A stretch of DNA of 11,755 nt from an uncultured Christensenella sp. Its GTDB lineage: Bacteria > Bacillota > Clostridia > Christensenellales > UBA1242. The notes beneath the pieces are model-generated. The model searched no databases and was not told the DNA's origin. It worked only from the letters and a program-made list of their open reading frames with translations. The stretch's first letter is position 1; every line of letters starts with the position of its first letter. Both the position numbers and the translations under genes were made by a program. Where the stretch lies: assembly GCA_949293915.1 (NCBI GenBank), contig CASFFJ010000186.1:1-11755 (forward strand), written 5' to 3'. Of the stretch, positions 1-8,030 are shown piece after piece.

Positions 1-1
1 T

Positions 2-121
2 CGTCGTGGTGGTAATGTTGCCCGTGTCGCCAAAGAAAAATTTGAGGAAGAAACCGGCCAATCTGTTGTTACCAATGAAAACTATCTTCCGAAGAAAAGT
101 GAGAAGAAGGAAATTGAATAG
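2..121 (+). CDS. C-terminal end of a phage-antirepressor/DinD-like protein (partial)
   Basis: The frame is open from base 2 and ends at TAG 119-121, giving 39 residues that begin RRGGNVARVAKEKFEEETGQ and end in a Lys/Glu-rich tail (KKSEKKEIE). The GGNVA...A...EE.TG..VV...NYL pattern resembles the C-terminal tail of Bro-N/DinD-type proteins, which are often phage antirepressors or damage-inducible genes. This is pattern memory, not a search, so the family call is tentative. The 5' end lies outside the window. G+C is about 41% by hand count, higher than the roughly 30% of the genes that follow, which suggests that the defence operon was inserted behind this gene or has a different history. No rho-independent terminator is visible after the stop. 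Confidence 0.55.
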   Translation, partial: RRGGNVARVAKEKFEEETGQSVVTNENYLPKKSEKKEIE

Positions 122-133
122 ATAAAAGTAATT

Positions 134-139
134 TATAAT
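134..139 (+). promoter_or_regulatory. Candidate -10 hexamer of the defence operon promoter
   Basis: A perfect TATAAT lies 122 nt before the likely start of the first operon gene. There is no convincing -35: the best match, TTGAAT at 114-119, gives a spacer of only 14 nt. In such A+T-rich DNA a TATAAT by chance is quite possible. The promoter probably lies somewhere in 122-220, but the exact site is unproven. Confidence 0.3.
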
Positions 140-218
140 GCTTTATTGATATAAGGTTCCGTATATACCGAGAGCAAAATATTTTGATTTTCCTAAATAT
201 TTTTCTTGCAGAATATTA

Positions 219-247
219 GAAAATAATGTTCAATATACATTATTTTC
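219..247 (+). promoter_or_regulatory. 10-bp inverted repeat ahead of the drmE ribosome binding site
   Basis: The arms gaaaataatg (219-228) and cattattttc (238-247) are exact reverse complements separated by a 9-nt spacer (ttcaatata). The right arm abuts the AGGA ribosome binding site at 248-251. It could be a repressor operator or a leader hairpin that hides the ribosome binding site. With only four G-C or C-G pairs across both arms an RNA hairpin would be weak, so a protein-binding site is at least as likely. The winged-helix-like protein at the operon end is a possible ligand, by inference only. Confidence 0.45.
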
Positions 248-260
248 AGGAATGATTGCT

Positions 261-2765
261 ATGGACTGGTTAGAATATTTTGCGCATCTACAAAAAGATA
301 ATGTACATCAGGTTGATGATTCACAATTACAAGTGTTTGGATTTGAAAGTAAATTTCCTGAAATAATAAAGAGTGTTTCATTTCTATGTGATAGAGCATT
401 AGATAAAGAAATAAAAAAAATACTGTTTATTATACCTGAAATTAGTGATTTTTCATGTTATTTTGTTTTGTACCGGCTACTTAAATTGGTATGTAAAGAA
501 AAAAAGAGTATTTATGATATATTTTGTGATTTTCATAAAGGTGACAAAATTCAATATGATAAGGCCGTGGCGGAATTTTTGGGATTTGATAACGGAATGC
601 CTAAAATACGGTTTAAGGATTTGAATTATTACTGCAAATTGGAAGATGTGCCTTTTTTTCAAAAGGCAGATAAAAATAAGAAAATTACCAAGTATGATAA
701 ATTTATAGATTGTAAAAAACGTAGAGACATACAAAAAATTGTATCAAATAAAAATTCAATGCTATCCGATATAGCTAATTTAAAAGGTGGGCGAGAAAAA
801 GCGCAGTGTTGTATATTTCCCAACAAGAGCAATAAGTTAAGACGCTTTTTGGAGGAGACAGTTGTTGATGTTTTTAATATAAACAGAGATTTATGTAATA
901 TTATTAATGTTAACAACATGGCGGATAATATGGTGCAAAAGCCTGATTTACTTATTTCTAAAGATTTTGATTTTAAGAAGTATGATTTTTGTGAAGAATA
1001 TATTGTTGATGGTACGAATTGTAATCTAGATGATTATTGGTATTACATGTTATCTCTTTTTGACGATAAAAGCCGTTTTTATTTTTTTATCAGTGAGTTT
1101 AATAATATTAATTTGAATACTTTTATTAGTAATGGTTTTCAAATATTCAGATTAAATAAGAATACGATAACAAGTTTACCAACTACTTTACCAACTAAGA
1201 TTGATTGTGAAATATCAAATTGCTTTAACAAAACAATAGAATATAAGTTTTGCATATCGCAAGAGCTGGATAATCTGGCTCAACTAATTAAAATAATGAA
1301 AAAAAATATCAAGGAAGAAGCAATTTATATCCAATCAATATATGCATTTGTACAAGATCAACTGTTGTTGCTCAGAAATAAATTATTTTCTTTTGTATCA
1401 ACAGAACAAACTCCTGTTTTTGATAAAATTGAAAGCTTTGGTGCTCAATTGGAAAAAGCTTTTGGTAATGCCGATATAATCGATGCACTCAAAAAAACGT
1501 TAGATATTTTAAAAAACATATATAGTAAAAACAATTATTGGGATAAGTACGCTGCGCTAAAAGATTTTATAATCAATTCAGAATATAATAAAATATGTTT
1601 AATAATGCCGCCTAAATCTTCACAAGATGAATATAACAGATTTAGGCATAGTATATTATATGATACGGACAAAGAAATTATTTTGAGTGATAAGAGTGAA
1701 TTCTGCGGATCTTCAGAGGAATTTTATGATGTAGTTATAGTTCCAGCTTGGCTATATGAAAACGATATGAAGCTTTATTTATTAAGTTGTAAATCTTCAA
1801 AATTTGTCATTTTTATGTATTCTTTTGAACAAACGTGGATGTTGACAACTATAAAAAGATGGAATGCCAGTTGTGATTATAAAAATGAAATGTCTATAAT
1901 TCAAAAGATAGATCAGAATTTAACTCTTGAGAAAAAAATGTTATTTGATCTTCCTGACGAAGAAGGATCGTTTGATGATAAATTTGCAGAAAATATTGAT
2001 GATATAGAGACTGAAATTGCAGAAATACAAATAAAAAAATATCAAAGTTCTAAGTACTCTGCTGAAGAAAATTGTAAAGCTTTACCTTTTAGCCTTTCCG
2101 GTGGATATTTTGCTTTTTATTCGAGTAATCATAAAATTTTATCAGTAACCAGCATTTTACAAAATTCTGCTCCTATTATTGAGGCAAGATTATTACATCC
2201 TGGCGATATCATTGTCTTCAGGGATAGCGGAAAAGATCTTATCCGAGAAGGAGCGGATACGATTTTTCAACGACAAGGAATAACAGGAATACGACAAGAA
2301 GTAGAGTTATGGAGGACAAAACTTAAACTTTTTACGCAAAGAAACGGATATCATTGTGTAATAACCAGCATGCTGAAATTAGGTTTTAAAATAAATTTTA
2401 TGACCTTAATGAACTGGATAAACAATGATGAATTTATTACACCGATGGATGAAAGCACATTTCTAGGATTAGGAAAAATAGTTGATAATAATTTTGAAGA
2501 GGCACATTGGGCAAGTATTTTTGAAAAAGGCAGAAGAATAAAAAATGTCCATATTAAGGTAGGTCGGTTTTTATCTTCGAAATTATCAAAAGAGTTAAAT
2601 CGGAATATGAAAAATCATAATTTATATTTACACGATATGAATTTTCCATATGAATTTAATTTGAAAGAGATTGGAAAGATAAGACTGTACAAGATTATAT
2701 CTATCGGTAAAGAAACTGAATTTCCTTGTTCTTTAATTAATACACTGAGAAGGGAGGAATTTTAA
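261..2765 (+). CDS. drmE: DrmE-like DISARM protein
   Basis: A large soluble protein of about 834 residues with no signal peptide or membrane segment. I call it DrmE-like, the class 2 DISARM marker of unresolved biochemical role, from its place in the operon and two C-terminal blocks: GGYFAFYSSNHKI (about 614-626) and the region about 646-669 containing PGDIIVFR, DLIRE and GAD. Earlier it has two core-like beta-strand blocks: KKILFIIPE (about 52-60), then KICLIMPP and YDVVIVPAW followed by KFVIFMYSFEQTW (about 444-526), reminiscent of a degenerate helicase/RecA-like fold. No Walker A (GxxxxGK[ST]) is present, so ATP hydrolysis is not expected. Start: ATG 252 would leave no room after the AGGA at 248-251, whereas ATG 261 has a 9-nt spacer and is preferred. 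One base separates its TAA from the next gene. The N-terminal half is not recognisable to me. Confidence 0.7.
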   Translation: MDWLEYFAHLQKDNVHQVDDSQLQVFGFESKFPEIIKSVSFLCDRALDKEIKKILFIIPEISDFSCYFVLYRLLKLVCKEKKSIYDIFCDFHKGDKIQYDKAVAEFLGFDNGMPKIRFKDLNYYCKLEDVPFFQKADKNKKITKYDKFIDCKKRRDIQKIVSNKNSMLSDIANLKGGREKAQCCIFPNKSNKLRRFLEETVVDVFNINRDLCNIINVNNMADNMVQKPDLLISKDFDFKKYDFCEEYIVDGTNCNLDDYWYYMLSLFDDKSRFYFFISEFNNINLNTFISNGFQIFRLNKNTITSLPTTLPTKIDCEISNCFNKTIEYKFCISQELDNLAQLIKIMKKNIKEEAIYIQSIYAFVQDQLLLLRNKLFSFVSTEQTPVFDKIESFGAQLEKAFGNADIIDALKKTLDILKNIYSKNNYWDKYAALKDFIINSEYNKICLIMPPKSSQDEYNRFRHSILYDTDKEIILSDKSEFCGSSEEFYDVVIVPAWLYENDMKLYLLSCKSSKFVIFMYSFEQTWMLTTIKRWNASCDYKNEMSIIQKIDQNLTLEKKMLFDLPDEEGSFDDKFAENIDDIETEIAEIQIKKYQSSKYSAEENCKALPFSLSGGYFAFYSSNHKILSVTSILQNSAPIIEARLLHPGDIIVFRDSGKDLIREGADTIFQRQGITGIRQEVELWRTKLKLFTQRNGYHCVITSMLKLGFKINFMTLMNWINNDEFITPMDESTFLGLGKIVDNNFEEAHWASIFEKGRRIKNVHIKVGRFLSSKLSKELNRNMKNHNLYLHDMNFPYEFNLKEIGKIRLYKIISIGKETEFPCSLINTLRREEF
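2751..2758 (+). promoter_or_regulatory. Strong ribosome binding site for the NERD-helicase gene
   Basis: AGGGAGGA lies inside the last codons of drmE, 8 nt before the ATG at 2767. This fixes the start of the second gene and implies efficient independent initiation rather than pure read-through coupling. Confidence 0.75.
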
Positions 2766-2766
2766 T

Positions 2767-4437
2767 ATGGCTCGAATGATACCTTCACATATTGATCCTT
2801 CTGTAAAGAGTTCTGCTGAGCGTAAAATATTTGAATGGTTTGAAAATGATAAAGAAACGGCAGATTGGATAATTTTACATTCTTTGGGTTTGTCAGAGCA
2901 TACTAAGTTGATTTTTGGGGAAATAGATTTTTTAGTTATAGCTCCCAAATTTGGTATCTTTGTTTTAGAAGTGAAAGGTGGACGAATCCAACGTACTAGC
3001 GAAGGTGTTTGGATTTATACAGATAGGAGCGGTAAAGAAAACAGTAAAGAAAGAGGCCCTTTTGATCAAGCGAAAGAAGGAATGTTTAGTCTTTTAAATT
3101 ATCTGAAAGAACACAATGTAGGGGATAATTGGCTGTATGGATATGGAGTCATGTTTCCAGATATAGAATTTGAAGAGCAAGGTCCTGATTTTGATAAGGA
3201 ACAGATTTTCAGTGCTAAAGATGAAAAAAACGTTGGGCGTTATATCAAAAAACTTGCTAAATACTTTCAGGATAAATGGAATAAAAAGTACCCTTATCAG
3301 CAATTACAAAAGAAAATTTTAGATTCTAAAGAAGCTAAAAAGTTAGCTAAACTTCTGCGAGGAGAATTTGATTTACCCGTAACATTAAAAGCGCAATTGG
3401 TTGCCGGTGAAAGTGAAACACTTCGCTTTACGGAGGAACAATATACTTTTTTGGATGCATTAGAAGATAATCCAAGGTGTATGTTAGTAGGTCCTGCAGG
3501 AACAGGGAAAACAATGTTAGCTTTAGAAGATGTTAAACGATCAATTATAGCTAAAAAAAAGGTGGCATTGTTTTGTTATAATGCAAATCTCGGGAATTGG
3601 TTAAAAAATCAATTTTCCTTACAAGATGACATATATCCTGATTTTGTAGGAACTTTCCATTCTTATATGTGTAAGATTGCCGGAATCTCTGGAAATACGT
3701 TAGATACATCATGGGCGGATTTACCTGTAAAAGCTATGTGTTCATTGCCACAGAGCTATATAAAATTTGATAAAATTATTATTGATGAGATTCAAGATTT
3801 GATTAATGAAGAATACCTTGACCTTTTAGACACATTATTGGATAAAGGTTTGGAAAGAGGATGTTGGACTTTTCTTGGAGATTTTAGAAATCAGGCTATT
3901 TATAGTGACTATACTTCAGAACAACTTATTGAAATGGTTGAAAAAAAATCTCCAGCGTTTGTGAAGCTTAGATTGAAGAATAATTGCAGAAATACTAAAA
4001 ATATAGGTAAAGTAGTTCAAAAAATTGCTAAAATGACAGATAATGAATATAAAATCATGAAAAATGACGGAGATACAATCGATTATCGAACTTTTGAAAA
4101 TTTAGAACAAGAAGCCTATATATTAAAATTGATAATCCAGCATTTGATGATAAAAGAAAGAATACCAGTAGAGGATATTGCTATACTGGCTCCTGTTAAA
4201 TATGAAAATTCTGTAGTATCAGTCGTTGATGAAGTAAAAAATTATAAAATACCTTTTTATACAATACAATCTTTTAAGGGACTTGAGAAATCCGTAATTA
4301 TTTTAACAGACATAGATAATTATCAAAATGATAAATTATTGTATGTCGGGATAAGCAGGGCAAAAGATAAATTATACGTTTTAGAGAGTATAAATGCAAG
4401 GCAGCAACGATTTCAACTTTTTTTTGGAGACGTTTAA
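2767..4437 (+). CDS. NERD-domain nuclease fused to a UvrD/Rep-like superfamily 1 helicase
   Basis: 556 residues in two parts. Residues about 12-130 form a NERD domain, a PD-(D/E)xK nuclease relative: E18 in the first helix, GEIDFLVI with D54, then LEVKGG with E68 and K70, so the catalytic set looks intact. Residues about 219-545 form an SF1 helicase core: Q-motif region FTEEQ (Q225), Walker A GPAGTGKT (242-249), Walker B IIIDEIQDL (D340, E341), motif III LGDFRNQ (370-376), motif IV region NNCRN (405-409), motif V QSFKGLE (501-507) and motif VI YVGISRAK (526-533). At about 340 residues the helicase is compact and lacks the large 1B/2B insertions of UvrD. It probably translocates on or unwinds DNA while the NERD domain cleaves. 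It occupies the second operon position, where classical class 2 DISARM has no such gene, and may supply the nuclease role usually given to DrmC. That role is inference. Its TAA shares one base with the drmA ATG. Confidence 0.85.
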   Translation: MARMIPSHIDPSVKSSAERKIFEWFENDKETADWIILHSLGLSEHTKLIFGEIDFLVIAPKFGIFVLEVKGGRIQRTSEGVWIYTDRSGKENSKERGPFDQAKEGMFSLLNYLKEHNVGDNWLYGYGVMFPDIEFEEQGPDFDKEQIFSAKDEKNVGRYIKKLAKYFQDKWNKKYPYQQLQKKILDSKEAKKLAKLLRGEFDLPVTLKAQLVAGESETLRFTEEQYTFLDALEDNPRCMLVGPAGTGKTMLALEDVKRSIIAKKKVALFCYNANLGNWLKNQFSLQDDIYPDFVGTFHSYMCKIAGISGNTLDTSWADLPVKAMCSLPQSYIKFDKIIIDEIQDLINEEYLDLLDTLLDKGLERGCWTFLGDFRNQAIYSDYTSEQLIEMVEKKSPAFVKLRLKNNCRNTKNIGKVVQKIAKMTDNEYKIMKNDGDTIDYRTFENLEQEAYILKLIIQHLMIKERIPVEDIAILAPVKYENSVVSVVDEVKNYKIPFYTIQSFKGLEKSVIILTDIDNYQNDKLLYVGISRAKDKLYVLESINARQQRFQLFFGDV

Positions 4438-7400
4438 TGGAAAACGATAACAGAAGAGATAGGTTATATGAAATAATTTATAAAGAAATGGTTGGGCCAG
4501 AACCTATAGATTTTTTTATGCATGATGTTATCGATAGTAGGGATAATATTATAGGAAAGATATGTGAAGTCGGTTCTATTATTGTTAGTAAGGATGGTAC
4601 TGTTCGAGAATATGGAAAAAATCTCAAAAAAACAGCTGATGATGATATAATCCAGCAGCATTGGTTCATTTATGGTAGTGATGAAAAGTGCTTAGGATAT
4701 ATTAATAATAATGGAGAGGCTGTGAATTTTGAAGGGAAAATCATCGGATGTGTTAAAGAATTAGAAGATGGAAAAGAATTTATTTCAGAGGCTCCGCATA
4801 AAAGATATATTGCGGGGGTGCTTTTTCCTCAAGATATGGCGTGGGATAATCATGAAGATGAAGGTAACGAAGAAATTGAAGATAATTCTGATGAAGTTGA
4901 AGACCAATGTCCTATTATGAAAGAATCGACATCTCAAAATTCGAGATTAAAAGATAAAGATGATATAGCGGAAGAATTAATTGATTTGTCTAATGCTTAT
5001 AAACCGTCTGCCATGAGTCTTACGTTTTCTCTGCGTCAGGGTATAAAAGATGTAGATTATATTGTAAAAACAGCTTATTACACAAAAAAGAAAATTATTT
5101 TTAATAAATATGTATATGAAAGATTTCCTTTAATATATACAGCTCGGATATCTCTTCCTTCTGAGAAAAGCAGGTTATCCTTTCAATGGCTTTTAGAAAA
5201 TAAATTAAAACTTAATATTGTATACCGGTATGTCGATAAGAAAACAGGGAAAAATGTTTATACGGCAACTTTAGAAAATTGTTATAAAGCTGCGGGGGAT
5301 AAACTTTCGAATTGTGAAAAGTATTTTTTTCAGACAGGTTTTTTACTTAAAAATACTCAAGGCTTTTGCTCTCTTCCTGACCATAAAAGATTGAATGCAA
5401 CTGACGAAGATTTTCAATCTAATCAGTTATTATACAGAAAAGTAAAAAATTATGTGATAGGGCACGGATGTGCGGGTGATTGGAATGACGGAGAAATTGT
5501 AGAAACAATAAAAACTACGATTTTCCCCGAATATGAAATGAAACCCATATTACCTAAAAAGTTTGATAACATAGACTTAGATATGTATAAAATGTGTGAT
5601 AAAGCTTCTGATTTTGGTTTTATAAGAAAGAATATTACAGAATTATGTAATCAGTACGAAAAATGGATTGAGGATCGCAATAATGAGTTAGATAAATTGG
5701 AAGATATTTATAAAGCAACCGCTCTAAGACATATGAATGCTTGTAATGATTGTTTAACAAGAATGCGTGAAGGTTTAAGACTTTTGGAAGAAGATGATAT
5801 CGTTCGTGATGCTTTTATGTATATGAATAGAGCCATTCTTCTTCAACAGTTGCATTATAATTTACCATTGGGAGAATTTAAAGAAGAAGGAACTGTGCTA
5901 AAGTTAAAAAATAATTATAAGGTAGATATTAGTGATAAGAGTACTTGGATCAAACAATATTACGGAAAATGGAGACCTTTTCAATTAGCTTTTATCTTGA
6001 TAAATTTAAAGTCTATGAGAGATAGAGAATGTGATGAGAGAAAAATTGTTGATTTGATATGGTTTCCTACCGGCGGCGGAAAAACGGAAGCGTATTTAGG
6101 TCTTTCAGCGTATACAATATTTGTAAGAAGACTTCTAAATAAAGATGATGCAGGTACTTCTATTTTTATGAGATATACACTAAGATTGTTAACAGCTCAA
6201 CAATTCGAGAGAGCGTCAGCGATGATATGTGCCTGTGACGTTATTCGAAAAGAAAAAGAAGATATTCTCGGAAACCAACGAATTACCATTGGGTTATGGG
6301 TTGGAGAACATTCTTCATATAATAAAATGGGAGACGCGGTTTCTGATATCAAAAAAATGTATAGCGGAAATCAAGAAAATCATAAATTTTTAATACTCAA
6401 ATGTCCGTGGTGTGGTGCGCCTATGGGAAAGAATCACCAACACGAAATCCGAAAACCCGTAACAGGATATGAGATAATCGGAAAGGGAGCATCAGCAAAA
6501 GCCATTTTTCAATGTTCGAATTCCGAATGTGCTTTTTCCAAACAAGACAACTATCTGCCTTTGACAGTTGTGGACGAAGAAATTTACGAGAATCCGCCAA
6601 CATTATTGATTGGTACTGTTGATAAGTTTGCAATATTGCCTTTTAAACCTCAGGCTCGTTCTATTTTCGGAAAAGGGACGAAGTTTAATCCGCCTGATCT
6701 CATTATTCAAGATGAATTGCATCTAATCTCTGGGCCGTTGGGATCGATGGTTGGTTGTTATGAAACTATGATAAATGAGCTTTGTGTAACAAAAAATAAC
6801 AAAGGAAAACTTATAGAACCTAAAATAATTGCTTCAACAGCGACGATTAGTAAGGCTAAAGAGCAATGCAGAGCTTTGTATAATGCCCAAAATGATCATG
6901 TTAATCAATTTCCTCCTTCAGGTTTAGATGCAAAAGATTCTTTCTTTGCTTACGAAGATAATAACATTACCGGCAGATTATATGTTGGTATATTTGCGCC
7001 AGCAGCATCTTCTTCTGCTACAGCGAATATACGGTTATTTGCAGCTCTTTTATACGCAGCCAAAGCATTAAAATGTCCGTTAGAAGAAGCAGATCCATAC
7101 TGGACAAATATGGGCTATTTCAACAATTTAAAGGATTTAGGACAAGCTGTAACTTGGTTAGACGGTGATATAAACGAATACCTTCACATTATCTATAAAA
7201 GAAACTATGAAGATATAAAGGAAGGTTACAAAGATGCAAGAAGATATATATACCGTCATGAAGAACTAACTAGTCGTAAAGATGATGAAGAAATTCCTTA
7301 CATAATGAGGGATCTCGCTCGTAAATGTACAGAAAAAGATGCCATAGACATGTGTTTGGCAACTAATATGATTTCTGTAGGGCTTGATATTTCACGTCTG

Positions 7401-8030
7401 GGATTGATGTCAATCATTGGTCAACCTAAAACAACAGCTGAATACATACAGGCGTCAAGTCGAGTGGGAAGAGACAGTTCTGCTCCAGGAATTGTTTTTA
7501 CTCTTTATAATACGGGAAAATCGCGGGATAAATCGTATTATGAACATTTTAAGGAATATCATTCTAAAATATACAGTCACGTTGAACCTACGAGCGTTAC
7601 ACCTTTTTCTGCACCCCTAAGAAAAAGGGCTATTCATGCCGTATTGGTAGGACTATCCCGATTACTGAGTACTAATTACAATAACACAGATGAGGGATTA
7701 GAAAAAGCAGAAGAAATAAAAAAATTAATTTTATCCAGAATTGCAGATATTGAACCTGAAGAATACAAAGATACAGAAATATGGCTTGATTTGATTATAA
7801 ATCTTTGGAGAAAGACTGGATTGTCAAAATATGACAATAACTTTCAAAATACTACAGATAGAACACTTCTTATCGATTCTGGTCATGAACGTCCTACTGA
7901 ATTTAAAGATGATGTATTACCGTTAAATACTTCTACGAACATGAGAAGTGTTGATGCAATGTGTGATGTTAAAGTTTTTCTGTTTGACTATCCTTCAGAT
8001 AATAAAACTAAGGAGGTGCTTGATGGCTAA
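4437..8030 (+). CDS. drmA: DISARM helicase DrmA
   Basis: 1197 residues, a typical DrmA length. This is the SF2 helicase that forms the core DISARM complex with DrmB and loads on incoming DNA. Visible motifs: motif I FPTGGGKT (543-550, K549), preceded by the upstream block WRPFQLAF (512-519); motif II QDELH (758-762, a DExH box); motif III STAT (800-803); motif V region ATNMISVGLDISR (975-987); motif VI QASSRVGR (1005-1012). A treble-clef-like zinc site, CPWC (656-659) plus C693 and C698, is inserted between motifs I and II. Residues about 137-183 are a strongly acidic, probably disordered linker between the N-terminal domain and the rest. Near the C-terminus STNMRSVD (1166-1173) resembles the conserved MR.V block of the family. 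ATG 4437 overlaps the previous stop by one base and has GGAG at 4426-4429. The last 8 nt overlap drmB, implying coupled production of the two partners. Confidence 0.93.
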   Translation: MENDNRRDRLYEIIYKEMVGPEPIDFFMHDVIDSRDNIIGKICEVGSIIVSKDGTVREYGKNLKKTADDDIIQQHWFIYGSDEKCLGYINNNGEAVNFEGKIIGCVKELEDGKEFISEAPHKRYIAGVLFPQDMAWDNHEDEGNEEIEDNSDEVEDQCPIMKESTSQNSRLKDKDDIAEELIDLSNAYKPSAMSLTFSLRQGIKDVDYIVKTAYYTKKKIIFNKYVYERFPLIYTARISLPSEKSRLSFQWLLENKLKLNIVYRYVDKKTGKNVYTATLENCYKAAGDKLSNCEKYFFQTGFLLKNTQGFCSLPDHKRLNATDEDFQSNQLLYRKVKNYVIGHGCAGDWNDGEIVETIKTTIFPEYEMKPILPKKFDNIDLDMYKMCDKASDFGFIRKNITELCNQYEKWIEDRNNELDKLEDIYKATALRHMNACNDCLTRMREGLRLLEEDDIVRDAFMYMNRAILLQQLHYNLPLGEFKEEGTVLKLKNNYKVDISDKSTWIKQYYGKWRPFQLAFILINLKSMRDRECDERKIVDLIWFPTGGGKTEAYLGLSAYTIFVRRLLNKDDAGTSIFMRYTLRLLTAQQFERASAMICACDVIRKEKEDILGNQRITIGLWVGEHSSYNKMGDAVSDIKKMYSGNQENHKFLILKCPWCGAPMGKNHQHEIRKPVTGYEIIGKGASAKAIFQCSNSECAFSKQDNYLPLTVVDEEIYENPPTLLIGTVDKFAILPFKPQARSIFGKGTKFNPPDLIIQDELHLISGPLGSMVGCYETMINELCVTKNNKGKLIEPKIIASTATISKAKEQCRALYNAQNDHVNQFPPSGLDAKDSFFAYEDNNITGRLYVGIFAPAASSSATANIRLFAALLYAAKALKCPLEEADPYWTNMGYFNNLKDLGQAVTWLDGDINEYLHIIYKRNYEDIKEGYKDARRYIYRHEELTSRKDDEEIPYIMRDLARKCTEKDAIDMCLATNMISVGLDISRLGLMSIIGQPKTTAEYIQASSRVGRDSSAPGIVFTLYNTGKSRDKSYYEHFKEYHSKIYSHVEPTSVTPFSAPLRKRAIHAVLVGLSRLLSTNYNNTDEGLEKAEEIKKLILSRIADIEPEEYKDTEIWLDLIINLWRKTGLSKYDNNFQNTTDRTLLIDSGHERPTEFKDDVLPLNTSTNMRSVDAMCDVKVFLFDYPSDNKTKEVLDG
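8011..8018 (+). promoter_or_regulatory. Near-perfect ribosome binding site deciding the drmB start
   Basis: AGGAGGTG lies within the drmA coding region, with 6 nt between AGGAGG and ATG 8023. A longer in-frame reading exists from ATG 7948, but its extra 25 residues are hydrophobic read-through of drmA sequence without a comparable site, so 8023 is taken as the start. Confidence 0.85.

Noticed and set aside
145..170. TTGATA (146-151) with TATATA (162-167) as a promoter
   Set aside because: The spacer is only 10 nt, far from the 16-18 nt needed.
122..251. tRNA, riboswitch or CRISPR repeat in the leader
   Set aside because: I found no cloverleaf, no repeated spacer pattern and no known aptamer core. 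The region is simply A+T-rich apart from the inverted repeat.
252..260. ATG 252 as the start of drmE
   Set aside because: The only ribosome binding site (AGGA 248-251) directly abuts it. ATG 261 has a workable 9-nt spacer.
7948..8022. Upstream extension of drmB from ATG 7948
   Set aside because: The 25 extra residues are an out-of-frame reading of the drmA end without a good ribosome binding site, whereas ATG 8023 has AGGAGGTG 6 nt upstream of it and the protein then opens with the usual family N-terminus.
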